From positions 57,927,362 through 57,991,361 of the forward strand of contig NC_030826.1 of NCBI RefSeq assembly GCF_001704415.2: a stretch of DNA of 64,000 nt. The letters run 5' to 3'. This DNA comes from Capra hircus (lineage: Eukaryota > Chordata > Mammalia > Artiodactyla > Bovidae). Positions within the stretch are counted from its first letter, which is position 1. Each line of letters opens with the position of its first letter. The notes under the pieces are model-generated. The model did no database searches, was not told the origin of the DNA, and saw only the letters and a program-made list of their open reading frames with translations. The position numbers and the translations under genes were made by a program. Positions 54,002-64,000 of this stretch are shown piece after piece.

Positions 54002-54480
54002 CAGTCATCCTTGCTGTTGTCCAACTCTTTGCGACCCCATGGACTGCAGCAGGCCAGGCTTCCCTGTCCTTCACTATCTCCCAGAATTTGCTCAAACTCA
54101 TGTCCATTGAGTCAGTGATGCCATCTCCTTCTCCTCCTGCCTTCAATCTTTCCCAACATCAGAGTCTTTTCCAATAAGTTGGCTCTTCGAATCAGGTGGC
54201 CAAAGTATTGGAGCTTCAGTTTCAGCATCAGTCCTCCCAATGAGTATTCAGGGTTGTTGTCCTTTAGAATTGAGTGGTTTCATCTCCTTGCAGTCCAAGT
54301 GACTCTCAAGAGGCTTCTCCAGCACCGCAGTTCAAAACCATCAGTTCTTCAACACTCTGCCTTCTTTACAGTTCCCTCACATCTGTACCTGACTACTGGA
54401 AAACCATAGCTTTGACTATACGGACCTTTGTCTGCAAAGTGACGTGTCTGCTTTTTAATATGCTGCCTACGTTTGTCATA
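54002..54480 (-). mobile_element. BovB LINE 3' part
   Basis: Antisense BovB: CCATGGACTGCAGCAGGCC, CAAACTCATGTCCATTGAGTC, CAGTTCAAAACCATCAGTTC, CTACTGGAAAACCATAGC, CTTTTTAATATGCTGCC. It switches orientation at 54480/54481. Confidence 0.93.
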
Positions 54481-54619
54481 GCCATGCCGTGCAGGGCTAC
54501 CCCAGACAGACTGGTCATAGTGAAGAGTTCTGACAAAAAGTAGTCTACTGGGGGAGGAAATGGAAACCATTCCAGTATTCTTGCCAAGAGAACCCTACGA
54601 ACAGCATGAAAAGGCAAAG
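54481..54619 (+). mobile_element. BovB 5' ORF segment in opposite orientation
   Basis: GCCATGCCGTGCAGGGCTAC, GGTCATAGTGAAGAGTTCTG, GAAACCATTCCAGTATTCTTGCC, AGAACCCTACGAACAGC, GAAAAGGCAAAG is sense BovB from near the start of its ORF. The neighbouring antisense block is from the 3' third of the element, so most of the element is missing between them. Confidence 0.82.
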
Positions 54620-54793
54620 AGAAAGCTGTGATCCCTGCCACAGCCAACCTTTTCTTTTCCTCACAAGCTGTGATCTTTTTGTCACCGTGCTGATACAAGA
54701 TGGCCTTGCCTGGCATGCTCTCTGACTTAACCTGAATCCTACTCCTCAGAGAAATGGGCACTGATTTGGATTTGCTCACATTCCAGTTTCCTC

Positions 54794-54903
54794 ATTGATT
54801 CGATGAGTTTGAGCAAGCTCCGGGAGATGGTGAAGGACAGGGAAGCCTGGCATGCTGCAGTCCATGAGGTCACAAAGAGTCAGACACGACTGAGAGACTG
54901 AAC
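54794..54903 (+). mobile_element. BovB LINE 3' fragment
   Basis: Sense: GATGAGTTTGAGCAAGCTCC, GAAGCCTGGCATGCTGCAGTCC, GTCAGACACGACTGAGAGACTG. Only 110 bp. Confidence 0.92.
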
Positions 54904-54904
54904 C

Positions 54905-55090
54905 TCAGCTTTCTCACCCTCACTTGCCATGAGACCTTGGATAATGTCTCTGAGCCTCAGTTTTCCCCTCTGTCGAATGGTGTGGCAAAGCTAGTGTGGA
55001 TAATGATGATGGTTATTATTATTATTATGAGGATGACACAGGCAGTTTTCACAGAGCACTAGCAGAGAGCCTGGCACAGCCTATGCCCTT
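54905..55090 (+). repeat. MIR SINE
   Basis: Sense: CCATGAGACCTTGGATAATG, CTCTGAGCCTCAGTTTTCCCC, AGCAGAGAGCCTGGCACAGCC. An ATT run lies at 55013-55027. Confidence 0.8.
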
Positions 55091-55749
55091 GAGAAGGAAA
55101 GCTCATCAAAAATCATGAGCTTTATAATTTATCTCAAAAGACTCAACCCAGGTCCTTTTTCTTTCACAGACAGCTCCTTCTGCATATTAGATTAGGACAA
55201 CTGTTCTCTGCATTAAACTCTTCCAATAAAATAGATATTGTTTGAGACACTGATGTGAAAATGAATAGGAAATCTTCATCTTATTTTTTTAAGTTTCGAA
55301 CTTTCAGAAAAGTTGAAAGAATAATTGCTTCGACGTTCTTGACTTGTTCCCTTACGTGACGGTTTCTCCGTGTACCCATGCCCAATTTTTTCTCAGTCAG
55401 ATGAAATATCTCTTGAAGGCAACCACCGTGTGCTAAACAGGATGTTGCCTTGGTTTTTGATCTTTGCTTTCTTAAAAAACCTGCTGAGTCCCTCCAGTGC
55501 CGCTTAATAAATTTACACCCTTCACTTTGCCCTGTCTTCTGTCTGTGATGATTTCGGTGGGTGTCAAAACAGCCTAAGGCAGCAAGGAAGGCACGGGGTA
55601 TGATTTTTAAGACTTGTCAGAATTGTCTCATCATTTTAAGAAGAGTTCTCTAGTCAGGGGAGTCCTTCTGGTACTTCTCCTTTGCACGTATCTTAACTTC
55701 CAGGAGTATTCTCTTTTGAAAAATTGTAGGTGTCTTTTTTAAAGTAGTT
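55091..55749. other. Mostly unassigned
   Basis: 55290-55390 (GAACTTTCAGAAAAGTTGAAAG, TGTTCCCTTACGTGACGG) faintly resembles old antisense L1 3' sequence. The rest is unassigned. Confidence 0.35.
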
Positions 55750-55864
55750 TACTTTAGCCACACTGCATGGCATGTGGAATCTCAGTTCCCTGACCAGGGA
55801 TCGAACCCAGGCCCCCTGCATTGGGAGCCTGGAGTCTCAGCCACTGGACCCCCAGGGAAGTCCC
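55750..55864 (-). repeat. CHR-2 type SINE, partial
   Basis: Antisense: TTTAGCCACACTGCATGGC, CCCTGACCAGGGATCGAACC, ACTGGACCCCCAGGGAAGTCC. Confidence 0.93.
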
Positions 55865-56454
55865 CCAGAAGTATGCTGAAAGCAAACAAGCAGTTGAAAT
55901 ACACAGGTGCTAAGTGAATGAATGAATGTGCAGCTCAAGGGATCTAACGTATGATGATGGGGAAGGGACTCAGGTGGTCAGTGACAGGGCACAGCCTCGG
56001 CCCTGCATGAATCCAGGGGTGTAAGCTGCATCCTGTAGAGAGCAAGCTCACCTGGAGTCAACAAACGGTCCTGAGGATGTCTTGAGCATCTCCCCATCTG
56101 TCTATAGGGAAGTCTAAGTTAACCAATTTTGATGTCAATCTTGTCTCCTAAGAGAATTATATTACTAAGATATAACATATATATTCTGAGCCTCTGGGGC
56201 AGCTTGATGGATTAGATTTCACTGTCTTTCCTTCTTGGACACTGCAAGGGGTTAAGATGGCCTCCCAAAGGCAGTCAGAGAGACTTAATCTCCTTCAGCT
56301 CTTTTTCCCTTGGGGTGGCTGTTGTCCCATCTATTTTGCAGAAGGTAGGAAGGACAATCTTAGAGGCAAAATCACTCCCCTAGTGCATCTTTGTAAATAT
56401 GAAATGATAAAGCTCTGTGTAGCATATTGGGTCATAAGGGACCTTCACTTTATG
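55865..56454. other. No recognised element
   Basis: About 590 bp unassigned. Confidence 0.4.
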
Positions 56455-56580
56455 CAAAACTTGCAAGGTAGGTATTGCTATTCCATTTTAAAAATGAGCT
56501 CACCAAGAGCCAAAGAGGGTTACACCAGATCACACAGCTCCCAAGGGGTAAAGGCAAGATCTGAATCAGATTTCTTTAAG
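56455..56580 (-). repeat. MIR SINE
   Basis: Antisense: AGGTAGGTATTGCTATTCC, CCAAAGAGGGTTACACCAG, TCACACAGCTCCCAAGGGG. Confidence 0.7.
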
Positions 56581-56930
56581 CCTCCCAATTTTTTTCTTAA
56601 GTTCTACTATGGAAGCCTCTCCATGAAAATTTCATTAATCAAGAAGATCTTCCAGAAAATATAAAAATCTGCAGACTTGCTGTTGTAGGTCTGCAAGCAG
56701 GAAGTGAACATGCAGTTGTGTGATACTCAACCTCAGGAATACTCAATATTATTGAAGAAATTGCAATATCTTCAACATCTAGTTGTTTTCCCATCCCGTT
56801 TTTCTCTCGTCCACAACTTCCAGAAAATAAACTCATGTCAAGGAAGGTCATGTTGCTTGTTCTTTGTCCAGGCTCTGGAACTTGAGAATTAGCACAGTCT
56901 TTTTTCTTTTAGTTTTAAAAAGTTATTTCT
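56581..56930. other. No recognised element
   Basis: About 350 bp unassigned, AT-rich. Confidence 0.4.
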
Positions 56931-57118
56931 GGGACTTCCCTGGTGGTCCAGCAGCCAAGACTCCAAGCTCCCAGTGCAGGGGGCCTGGGTTTGATCCCTG
57001 GTCAGGGAACTAGATCCCACATGCGGCGACTAAGCGTTTAAACATTGCAACCAGAAAGATGACACGTGATGCAGCTAAGACCTGGCACCTGGCTCAGCCA
57101 AATATATAAAAAAAGAAA
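56931..57118 (+). repeat. CHR-2 type SINE
   Basis: Sense: GGGACTTCCCTGGTGGTCC, TTTGATCCCTGGTCAGGGAAC, GCAGCTAAGACCTGGCACC, CAGCCAAATATATAAAAAAAG. About 40 extra bases (57030-57070) interrupt the usual order. Confidence 0.92.
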
Positions 57119-57399
57119 ATGCTGCGGACGTAAAATAACTGACAAAAATTTTTACATAGTAATTTCTACTTCGTGAAATGACTTCTCCGAAACTCTCTGC
57201 TTGGGATGCTCATTGCAGTTAGGGTGCAGCTTGCCTAAGAGAAAGCACATTCTCACTGAGTCAGAGGCCTTTGCACTCTCTCCTCTCTCTGTCTGGCACA
57301 TATGATATATATTTTATAGCCAGTAATGTGCATGTACACCTATGACACACACACATCATCAACGGAACAGATAAAGTGCATTATTATCCCCCGTCTAGG

Positions 57400-57720
57400 T
57401 CACCAAATAACGTGCCGGCGGAACAAAGGCTCCCGGTGGGAAAGATCGCAGAGCCCGTTGGCGTTTGTCTTGCTCCCCCTTGGCCTCGCGCTCCACCCGC
57501 CCCCCTCCCCTGGCGTCGGCGCTCCATGTCGGGCTGCAGAGCATCGCATTCCTCCGAGGTTTAATCTCTGCAGCGTTCGGGCATGCGAGTTATTAAGAGG
57601 AGATTGTGAGGGCTCTGATGACGGCTCGATGGAGACTTTTCCTGGATAAAAGGCCCTTGCCCGGGATTAGCCTGACTTCATTTGTGGTAATCCCACCGCC
57701 CTCTTGCTGGGTTTTGCTTT
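57400..57720. promoter_or_regulatory. CpG-enriched candidate regulatory block
   Basis: Repeat-free sequence with many CG dinucleotides (GTGCCGGCGGAAC, GGCGTCGGCGCTCC, GCAGCGTTCGGGCATGCG). GGATTA at 57664-57669 and TAATCC at 57688-57693 form an inverted pair of the core bound by K50-class homeodomains such as OTX and PITX. ORFs here are short and unconvincing. The strongest regulatory candidate in the window, still inference. Confidence 0.35.
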
Positions 57721-57815
57721 CCTTGGGGCCGGGGCTGGGGAGCAGGGGAGGCAGGTGCAGAGAGAGGACTCTGCGGGGATCAGCAGGGGCTCCACAGGGG
57801 TGACCTGAAGGCGCT

Positions 57816-57999
57816 GTTGCTGTTCTGTCGCTCAGTCGTGTCTGCCTCTTGCAACCCCATGGACTGTGGCCCGACAGGCTCCCCTGTCCTTAGGATTCTC
57901 TAGGCAAGAATACCGGAGTGGATTGCCATTTCCTCCTCCATGGGATCTTCTCGACCCGGAGATGGAACCCGAGTCTCCTGTATCGGGAGGCGGGTTCTT
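57816..57999 (-). repeat. Bov-tA SINE
   Basis: Antisense: CTGTCGCTCAGTCGTGTCTG, GATTCTCTAGGCAAGAATACC, GGAGATGGAACCCGAGTC, GGCGGGTTCTTTAC. Interrupted before its head end by the next SINE. Confidence 0.94.
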
Positions 58000-58204
58000 T
58001 ACTGCTGCTGCTGCTGCTAAGGCTGCTGCTAAGCCGCTTCAGTCGTGTCCGATTCTGTGTGGCCCCATAGACGGCAGCCCACCAGGCTCCCCCGTCCCTG
58101 GGATTCTCCAGGCAAGAACACTGGAGTGGGCTGCCATTTCCTTCTCCAATGCATGGAAGTGAAAAGTGAAAGTGAAGTCGCTCAGTCATGTCTGACTCTT
58201 AGCG
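58000..58204 (-). repeat. BovA2 dimeric SINE, second monomer truncated
   Basis: Begins in a CTG-repeat tail, then AAGCCGCTTCAGTCGTGTCC and GATTCTCCAGGCAAGAACACTGG. After the linker GTGAAAAGTGAAAGTGAAGTC only the first 25 or so bases of the second monomer remain. Confidence 0.93.
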
Positions 58205-59659
58205 ATAGCCCTCATTGGAGGAGACGGAAGAAGGGTTTGAGAGCTTGACCCTGTGGCCGGGGCAGGGGGCTGGGGGTTGAAACAACTCCCTGCTGGAACA
58301 GCCCAGGTTAGGGGGCCAGCCTTTTAAGGCTTTTTGATACAATGTCATACAAGGCCAAGCTACTTGCTTGACATTGAGGTTGACATTGACTCTAGGTCCC
58401 AGTATAGAGTATGCAGTACCCATGTCCTAAAAGGGCAGTTACTTATTTGGAAAACAACAACAACCCCAAAACATATAAACAGAAATGATATTGTAACAAA
58501 TTCAATGAAAACTTAAAAACAACAGCAGCAACAAATGGAGTACCTGAGAGAACAGAAAGGGGGTAGGGAATCAGAGGAATGATTTTATTGATGGATACAG
58601 GGAGACTGGGATGGAGACAGAGTTTGAAGGAAGATAGTCTGGATATATTAATATGAAGGAAGGTTTAGAGACTAATGCAAATACCCAACAGGAATCTGGG
58701 GTACAGGGAAGCATGAGCTTGGATAGACGTTCAGAACGTGACTTCTAAACATGAAAGCCATCTGTTCTTGGGTCGTCATTAAAGCTCTAAGAATGAATGA
58801 GCTCTCCCAGGGCTGGAGAGAAGAAAAATCACATCCCTGGACTGAGACTCAATACTTCAGTCATAAGCAATTTAAAGCAATGGAGGGAGAGGAAATGAAA
58901 CCAAACAAGAGGAGCCCTTTTTGTGAATTCACATAGTGAGTCCACTGGGTCCTCAGTGTGCAAGGACAAGGCAGTGTCTCCCACAGCCTAGGGCATACCA
59001 AGGCCCTGCAGAGTTCTGGGAGGTACCAGGCGACCTTGACTGTGGTCTCCGCAGGCCTCCTTCCTCTTGATGCAGAGACCGGTTTTGAGTGTCTAACATC
59101 CTCCTCACTGAAGGACATCTGGCTCTTCAGATTTCCTCCTTGATGTCTTTCCTGGAAATATGCAATCCTAGTTTCTGCCTCCCCTCCAAAAATCACAGGG
59201 TTTGAAACCCTCTCGCTGAGTGTCTTTGCAGATGCCTTCAGCTCACGGCATTGTCTGTAGAACCATGTTTCTCTTCTAAATGAAGGCACATAGGTGTTTT
59301 GTATCTAGAGACAGGTTTCTTGACAATTTCTCTTCATCCTTGTTTCCTCGTCTAGGTATAAAGGAGATCAGATTAGATTTTTTTAGCCGATCACTTTCTC
59401 TTTTGACAGTGTTGTATTTATTACATGTTTCTTTACATATTATTTATCTTTGCATCACCCATACCCCTTATCCATATTGACTACTCAACAGAGCTTGTTT
59501 AGTGAATAATTGGGTTATTGAATTCCAAAAGTCAGAGTAAAGTAGAATACGGTTTACTCCTGAGCCCCAACTATACCTCTTCCCTTCTCTTTTTCCTCCG
59601 GGTTTCCCCAAATCTGTTGAATTAAACAGTGGTAGATTATGGTTGCTGGGTGGGGGAAA
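58205..59659. other. Mostly unassigned
   Basis: About 1.45 kb. 58465-58520 (GATATTGTAACAAATTCAATG) is the tail of a CHR-2 element without its head. The minus-strand frame of 142 codons at 58861-59289 has no recognisable domain. Confidence 0.4.
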
Positions 59660-59930
59660 GGTTAGGGGGAAGGGGTGATTAGGGAGTTTGGGATGGACAT
59701 GTACACACTGCTATATTTAAAATGGATAACCAGCGAGGTCCTACTGTGTAGCACACGGAACTCTGCTCGATGTTATGTGGCAGCCTGGATCAGAGGGGAG
59801 TTTGGGGGAGAATGGATACATACTTATGCATGGCTGAAGTCGCTTCACTGTCCACCTGAAACCATCACAAGATTGTTAATTGGCTGTATTCCAATGTGAA
59901 ATAAAAGGTTTGTTTTTTTTTTTTTAAGTG
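59660..59930 (+). mobile_element. Ruminant L1 3' end
   Basis: Sense: GGGATGGACATGTACACACTGC, ATTTAAAATGGATAACCAGCG, GATGTTATGTGGCAGCCTGG, TTCCAATGTGAAATAAAAGG. After the polyadenylation-like AATAAAA the element ends in a T-run rather than an A-run. Confidence 0.92.
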
Positions 59931-59937
59931 CTAGAAT

Positions 59938-59963
59938 GTGTTTGTGTGTGTGTGTGTGTAATT
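59938..59963. repeat. GT microsatellite
   Basis: GTTTGTGTGTGTGTGTGTGT immediately downstream of the L1 end. Confidence 0.9.
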
Positions 59964-61117
59964 TCCTGTAGGGAGAGACTGTATTGTAGTTACTTTGGGA
60001 AATTCTGTGTTCACAACAGTGATGGGCAAGGCTCCCTTCCTGCAGGGTTTCTCAGTGCCTTTATTGCACTAATGTATATTGTGAATTGCACCGTTTGAGT
60101 AGGGCAGTGTATTGAATAGGCAGCGTTTATGTAGGAGACTATCTTGGACTGCAGAAACCACTCCCCATCCTTCTTAAAAGATTATTTTGAGGAACCATTT
60201 CCTGTCTATTCCACTTTGGAAACCACTCACTGGTTGCCATGATCTAGAGTCATAAGAAAAAAAGATATGCATACTGGATTTGAGATATAACAACTTGAGT
60301 TGTTACTTTAGTTAAGATCTTTCAGGATCCCCAATTTCAGATGTTTTCTTTTCCCCAAAGTAAAACCTAGCAGAAGAAACTCTGAAATGGGCCTTTCGTG
60401 GTGCAGAGAATCAGAGTATTTCAGCCGAAGCCTGACAATATTCCTATGGATGGTTGAAGGATGTTTCATTCCATTCAAAATCGTGTTTGTCCTGCAAGTT
60501 TGAGGCTCTCGTAAAGAGAAGTCAAACCCCGGCACACCCTGGGCGCTATAAAATTACTCATGAGAAACTTGTTGTCAATTACCAGAGTAAAATAATAGGG
60601 TGTTTTTTTCTCTCTTGATTGAAAATACCACTTCTCAGCCAAGAAGTCATGAGAGTGTCGTCAAGGGCCGGATGTGTTGCTTCCCAGCAGGGCTGGACCC
60701 GTGGCGGAGACTCACCCGATGGGTGGATTTATAGCTTACTGGGTGTTCTGGGCGGGCCACAGGAGACGGTCTCACAAGGAGCTGCAGGAGAGCGCTTTTG
60801 CTCATGGTTGGTTCCATTTTCCTTTCTGAGGTGGTCCCCACCTCTCGGCCCCACGGAGCTTGCCTGCAGCCCCGAAGGGTTCTGATGTCCTTGATAGGCT
60901 TTCTGTGAGCATGCTGGCGTGCCATCCCCTGGATGCCCAGTCCCCCGTCCTCACAGCCGAGCTGAAAGTTCCCACGGCCCCTGGGTAGCTGGATCTCTGG
61001 GGGAAGAACTCCTTTTCTGTACCCTCAGAGTGAATGGGAAGAAAAAAAATGCCTTGGCAATTGCATTGGGGTTGATTTTTTCACGTCTCAGTCCGTAAGA
61101 GATGTGAATTCCACCCT
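59964..61117. other. No recognised element
   Basis: About 1.15 kb unassigned. Confidence 0.4.
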
Positions 61118-61276
61118 TGGGTCAGGTAATCCCCCAGAGGAGGGCATAGGCAACCCACTCCAGTATTCATGCCTGGAAAATCCCCTGGACAGAGGAGCCT
61201 GGCTCCTGCAGCCTATGGCTACAGCCCATAGTGTTGCAAATAGTTGGTTGGACATGACTGAAGTGACTTAGCACAA
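61118..61276 (+). repeat. Bov-A SINE, head missing
   Basis: Sense: GGGTCAGGTAATCCCCCAG, CAACCCACTCCAGTATTCATG, CCCCTGGACAGAGGAGCC, ATGACTGAAGTGACTTAGC. About 16 extra bases (GGCTCCTGCAGCCTAT region, 61201-61216) near the end. Confidence 0.92.
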
Positions 61277-61433
61277 TCTAGATGGCAAAAGGAAGCTTCT
61301 CAAAAAATCGCCACACTATAATATTTATTAACCCCCTTGAATCATTGGTTCTCAACTAACAAGAAGCATTAGCTAAGTTATGGTCTTGGCTATTTTATTA
61401 ACTAGCCATTTGAGCATTAGTGAATTTACTTCT

Positions 61434-61641
61434 GAGGCTTCTCAGGTGGCTCAGTGGTAAAGTATCTGCCTGCCAATGCAAGGAGACACGGGTTCGATCC
61501 CTAAGTCAGAAAGATCCCCTGGAGGAAGAATGGCAACCTACTCCAATTTCTTGCCTGGAGAATCCCATGGACAGAGAAGCCTGGTGGGCTACAGTCCATG
61601 GGGTCACAAAGAGCCAGACCCGACTGAACGACAGGGCACAC
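61434..61641 (+). repeat. Bov-tA SINE
   Basis: Sense: AGGCTTCTCAGGTGGCTCAG, GGGTTCGATCCCTAAGTCAG, TCTTGCCTGGAGAATCCC, CCAGACCCGACTGAACGAC. Confidence 0.96.
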
Positions 61642-61689
61642 ACCCTGATTTGCCTCGTGGTTCTTGATGCTCTGAGATGAATGATGCCA

Positions 61690-61885
61690 ACACTTAGATA
61701 ACGTCTGGCCCTGAGCACTTTTTACGCATGTTCTGCAAGTATGATGCTGACAACAGAATTGTGTGGTGAGTATGATCACTTGTGTCATACACAACGGAAA
61801 CACGGGCTCAGAGAGGATTCCAGAGTCATACAGTGAGCGAGAGATTCGGGAGCGAAACCTGTCTCTCACTCCAAATCGTGTGCTC
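61690..61885 (-). repeat. MIR SINE
   Basis: Antisense: CACTTAGATAACGTCTGGCC, GTATGATCACTTGTGTCATAC, GGAAACACGGGCTCAGAGAGG, GAGTCATACAGTGAGCG, GAGCGAAACCTGTCTCTC. Confidence 0.75.
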
Positions 61886-62280
61886 TTCTTGATCATCAAC
61901 TTGAACTTGACAACAAGCAGGTCTTTTTAGCTTTTCACATCACCTTGCTGTAGGATCGAGTGCCTCCTGGGAGGCTGTCTCCTACATGTGGCACCTGGAA
62001 TGTAGAATTCAAGAGAGCCCCACTGGGGGTCAGCTCAGCCTCTCATCCAGGTAGTAAATGGAGTTCCCTCTTCTGATGCTCTCCTGGACTATTTGGCCTC
62101 TTGTAAAAGCAGCCTCAGTATTGATAAGGCACCTTTTCTTTATTCTTTCCTGCCACAGCTTAAGACAATTTTTAATTTTTTTAATTACTCTCCCCTCCCC
62201 ACCTCCATAATGGCGCTTGTTTATACAGATCATCACCTGAGGAAATGCTACTGATTTTTCATCAAGGACTGGATGCATAG
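61886..62280. other. No recognised element
   Basis: About 395 bp unassigned. Confidence 0.4.
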
Positions 62281-62441
62281 ACGAAAGGGGTGACAGAGGA
62301 TGAGAGGGTTGGATGGCGTCATTGGCACAATGGATGTGAGTTTGAGCAAACTCCATGAGGGGGTAAAGGACAGGGGAGCCTGGCGCACTATAAAGGACAT
62401 GGGGTCACAAGGAGTCAGACACGACTGAACAGCAGTAACAA
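62281..62441 (+). mobile_element. BovB LINE 3' fragment
   Basis: Sense: GACAGAGGATGAGAGGGTTGG, GAGTTTGAGCAAACTCCATG, AGGAGTCAGACACGACTGAAC. Confidence 0.93.
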
Positions 62442-62499
62442 CATTGATTCTTCCATCTTTGATTAGACTTATTTTTCTCAGAGATAGATATTTATCTTG

Positions 62500-62565
62500 T
62501 AATTATTATAGTAATATTATATTATTAATTATTATTATATTATTATTATATACTTATATTTTTAT
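62500..62565. repeat. ATT-rich simple repeat
   Basis: Repeated ATTATT and ATATTATTAT units between 62502 and 62560. Confidence 0.85.
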
Positions 62566-64000
62566 CTCTTTCTTATTTTTCTCATAGATAGATACTTTCT
62601 ATGTCTTTGAGTCCCATGTCCCCTCCCCCGTGGAAGGCTGCAGATACACCCAGGTCAAGCGCTGACATGGCAACCCCATCAGACTGTGTGCTCAGCTGCA
62701 TCCAGTCTCTTGGGGTCTGTACTTGCCCACACTCTGCCTCTCCCCTCAAGCTCTCTGAGCTGTCCATCAGCTTTTAATCTCCTCTTCTGCCTCTGCCACT
62801 TTCTCTCTTCCTGTCTTGGTGTCAGTTCTCAAGCCTACGTGCTGAGAAGAGAAGTGAACGAGTGGAGTTTGAAATCTGATGCCCAGCCAACCTGTCGAGT
62901 CCTGTTCCCTGGTACAGCCGGGGCTGAGATGCCTGCCCCATCGAGCAGTAACCACAGGACATGACAAGGGAAGCGGGGGAGGGCGCCCGCTCCATTTCAT
63001 TCATTCATTCCGATACGTGCCCGTCGACACTTCACAAGGATGCCTCAAGGTCAAGAGGACAAAGCAATTCTAGATGACCATGTCCCTTAGTCTAGCTTAA
63101 AAACAGCCCTTGCTCTCCTCAGACATGGGGCAGCCCAGATGGTAGGAATTAACCAGAGCCCTGTGTTTGGGGAGCAGAGGAAGAAGTCAAGTTTCAGCAA
63201 TGTGGGTTACAACCCTGGACGTAGCTCCCGCTAGATCATGTGACCCCGAGACAGCTGCTTGCCCTTGCTGTCTATTTTATGTCTTGAAACCTACAGGTAG
63301 TAATGTCTTCACGATGAGCTTCGTAGACTGTGACGTTGAGAAACTAGAGATGTGGAAAGGCTTTGAAAGAATACACACATCACACAAATACGTGGTGTGG
63401 GGGCTGGTCTTGCAGGCATCGCCTCTGTCGGTGGAGCTCTTCAAAGGGAAGTATCAAGTTCCCATGGGCTTTCCCCGTATTCTTTCATGGTTGGTTGAAA
63501 ACGTTCAACCGATTTTGATCTATTTTGCCTATTTCGTGTCATCTCTTCATATCTGTTTGTAGTTGGGAGAATGATCTGTCACCCGCTGATTCCAGGGGCT
63601 GTTTGAATGATCTGGCGAAGTAGCACTCCATTTTTTGGAAATGCACCTCTCTGACGTCAGCTGGGAAGAGCATTCTTCCTCCAACGAGAAGGCCAATTTT
63701 CCCGTCAAGTTCTGTGACCCCATGCACTCCCCTGTTAAAACCCATCCCGCTTGCTTGCGGTCATTTTGCGGCAATGTAATACATATCACACAACAGGGGA
63801 AGCTTCCTGGGTTCTTTCTGTTATTAGCTTTACTTATATTTCATCTCATCATGAGAAGGAGCTCAAGGCAAGCTTTGTTCACAGGAAGAAGACTCCGCAA
63901 AACCACCTCTGACTGATCAGTTTGCAGTGAGGTAAATCAAGGAAAGATGAGGTCACCAGCACTCTCCAGGGAACTGTCACCATCCACCTGGAGGAGCAAA
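62566..64000. other. No recognised element
   Basis: About 1.4 kb to the window end. A short ATTC run is at 62999-63009. The 131-codon frame at 63167-63562 has no recognised domain. Nothing else identified. Confidence 0.4.

Noticed and set aside
1..64000. Endogenous retrovirus or LTR
   Set aside because: I found no pair of LTRs, primer-binding site or gag/pol/env-like frame; all reverse-transcriptase sequence is of BovB (RTE) type.

Overview
This window is mammalian nuclear DNA from a bovid ruminant (cattle, buffalo, sheep or goat type). The diagnosis rests on repeats. There are about thirty Bov-tA/Bov-A SINE copies with the tRNA-like head and the GGGCTTCCC start, about eighteen stretches of the RTE-type LINE BovB including two with reverse-transcriptase codons, cetartiodactyl CHR SINEs, and ruminant-type L1 3' ends. 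The ancient mammalian background (MIR, L2, hAT/MER elements, old L1) lies underneath. I see no bacterial, plasmid or viral gene organisation, no CRISPR array, no rRNA or true tRNA gene, and no ORF that I can defend as a host protein-coding gene. The long open frames are frames through SINEs and LINEs or chance frames in unrecognised sequence.

Layout. 0-9 kb: a Z-DNA-prone alternating purine/pyrimidine tract, a ruminant L1 3' end with a 5' inversion and a 52-bp tandem expansion, BovB and Bov-tA fragments, and old L1 and hAT pieces. 9.1-12.3 kb: one old L1 3' end carrying five later SINE insertions, four of them with readable target-site duplications. 13-24 kb: a MER1-type hAT element with a decayed 8-bp duplication, a BovB with a 5' inversion, L2, many Bov-tA, and an old L1 holding a short BovB. 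24-31 kb: sequence largely without recognised repeats, containing a perfect 38-bp inverted repeat pair 1.36 kb apart. 31.8-33.8 kb: the longest BovB copy, about 1.95 kb on the minus strand. 36-40 kb: hAT elements, including one with an internal triplication, L2-like sequence and ruminant L1 3' ends. 42.8-44.5 kb: a three-layer nest, BovA2 dimer inside BovB inside an older BovB. 46-50 kb: MER1, CHR elements and a 187-bp block of six exact-period 31-bp units resembling bovid satellite DNA. 50-64 kb: more SINEs, an unusual two-orientation BovB, and a fairly CpG-rich, homeodomain-site-bearing block near 57.4-57.7 kb.

Nothing here works together as a gene system. The most likely setting is intergenic or intronic DNA. 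Several repeat-free blocks (about 18.7, 24.6, 35.1, 50.8 and 57.5 kb) contain TAATTA or TAATCC homeodomain cores in low-repeat context and are the best candidates for regulatory elements, but this is inference without an alignment. Repeat family names were assigned from memory of family sequences, without a database search; orientations follow the usual consensus direction and boundaries are good to about 5-15 bases unless a target-site duplication is quoted.
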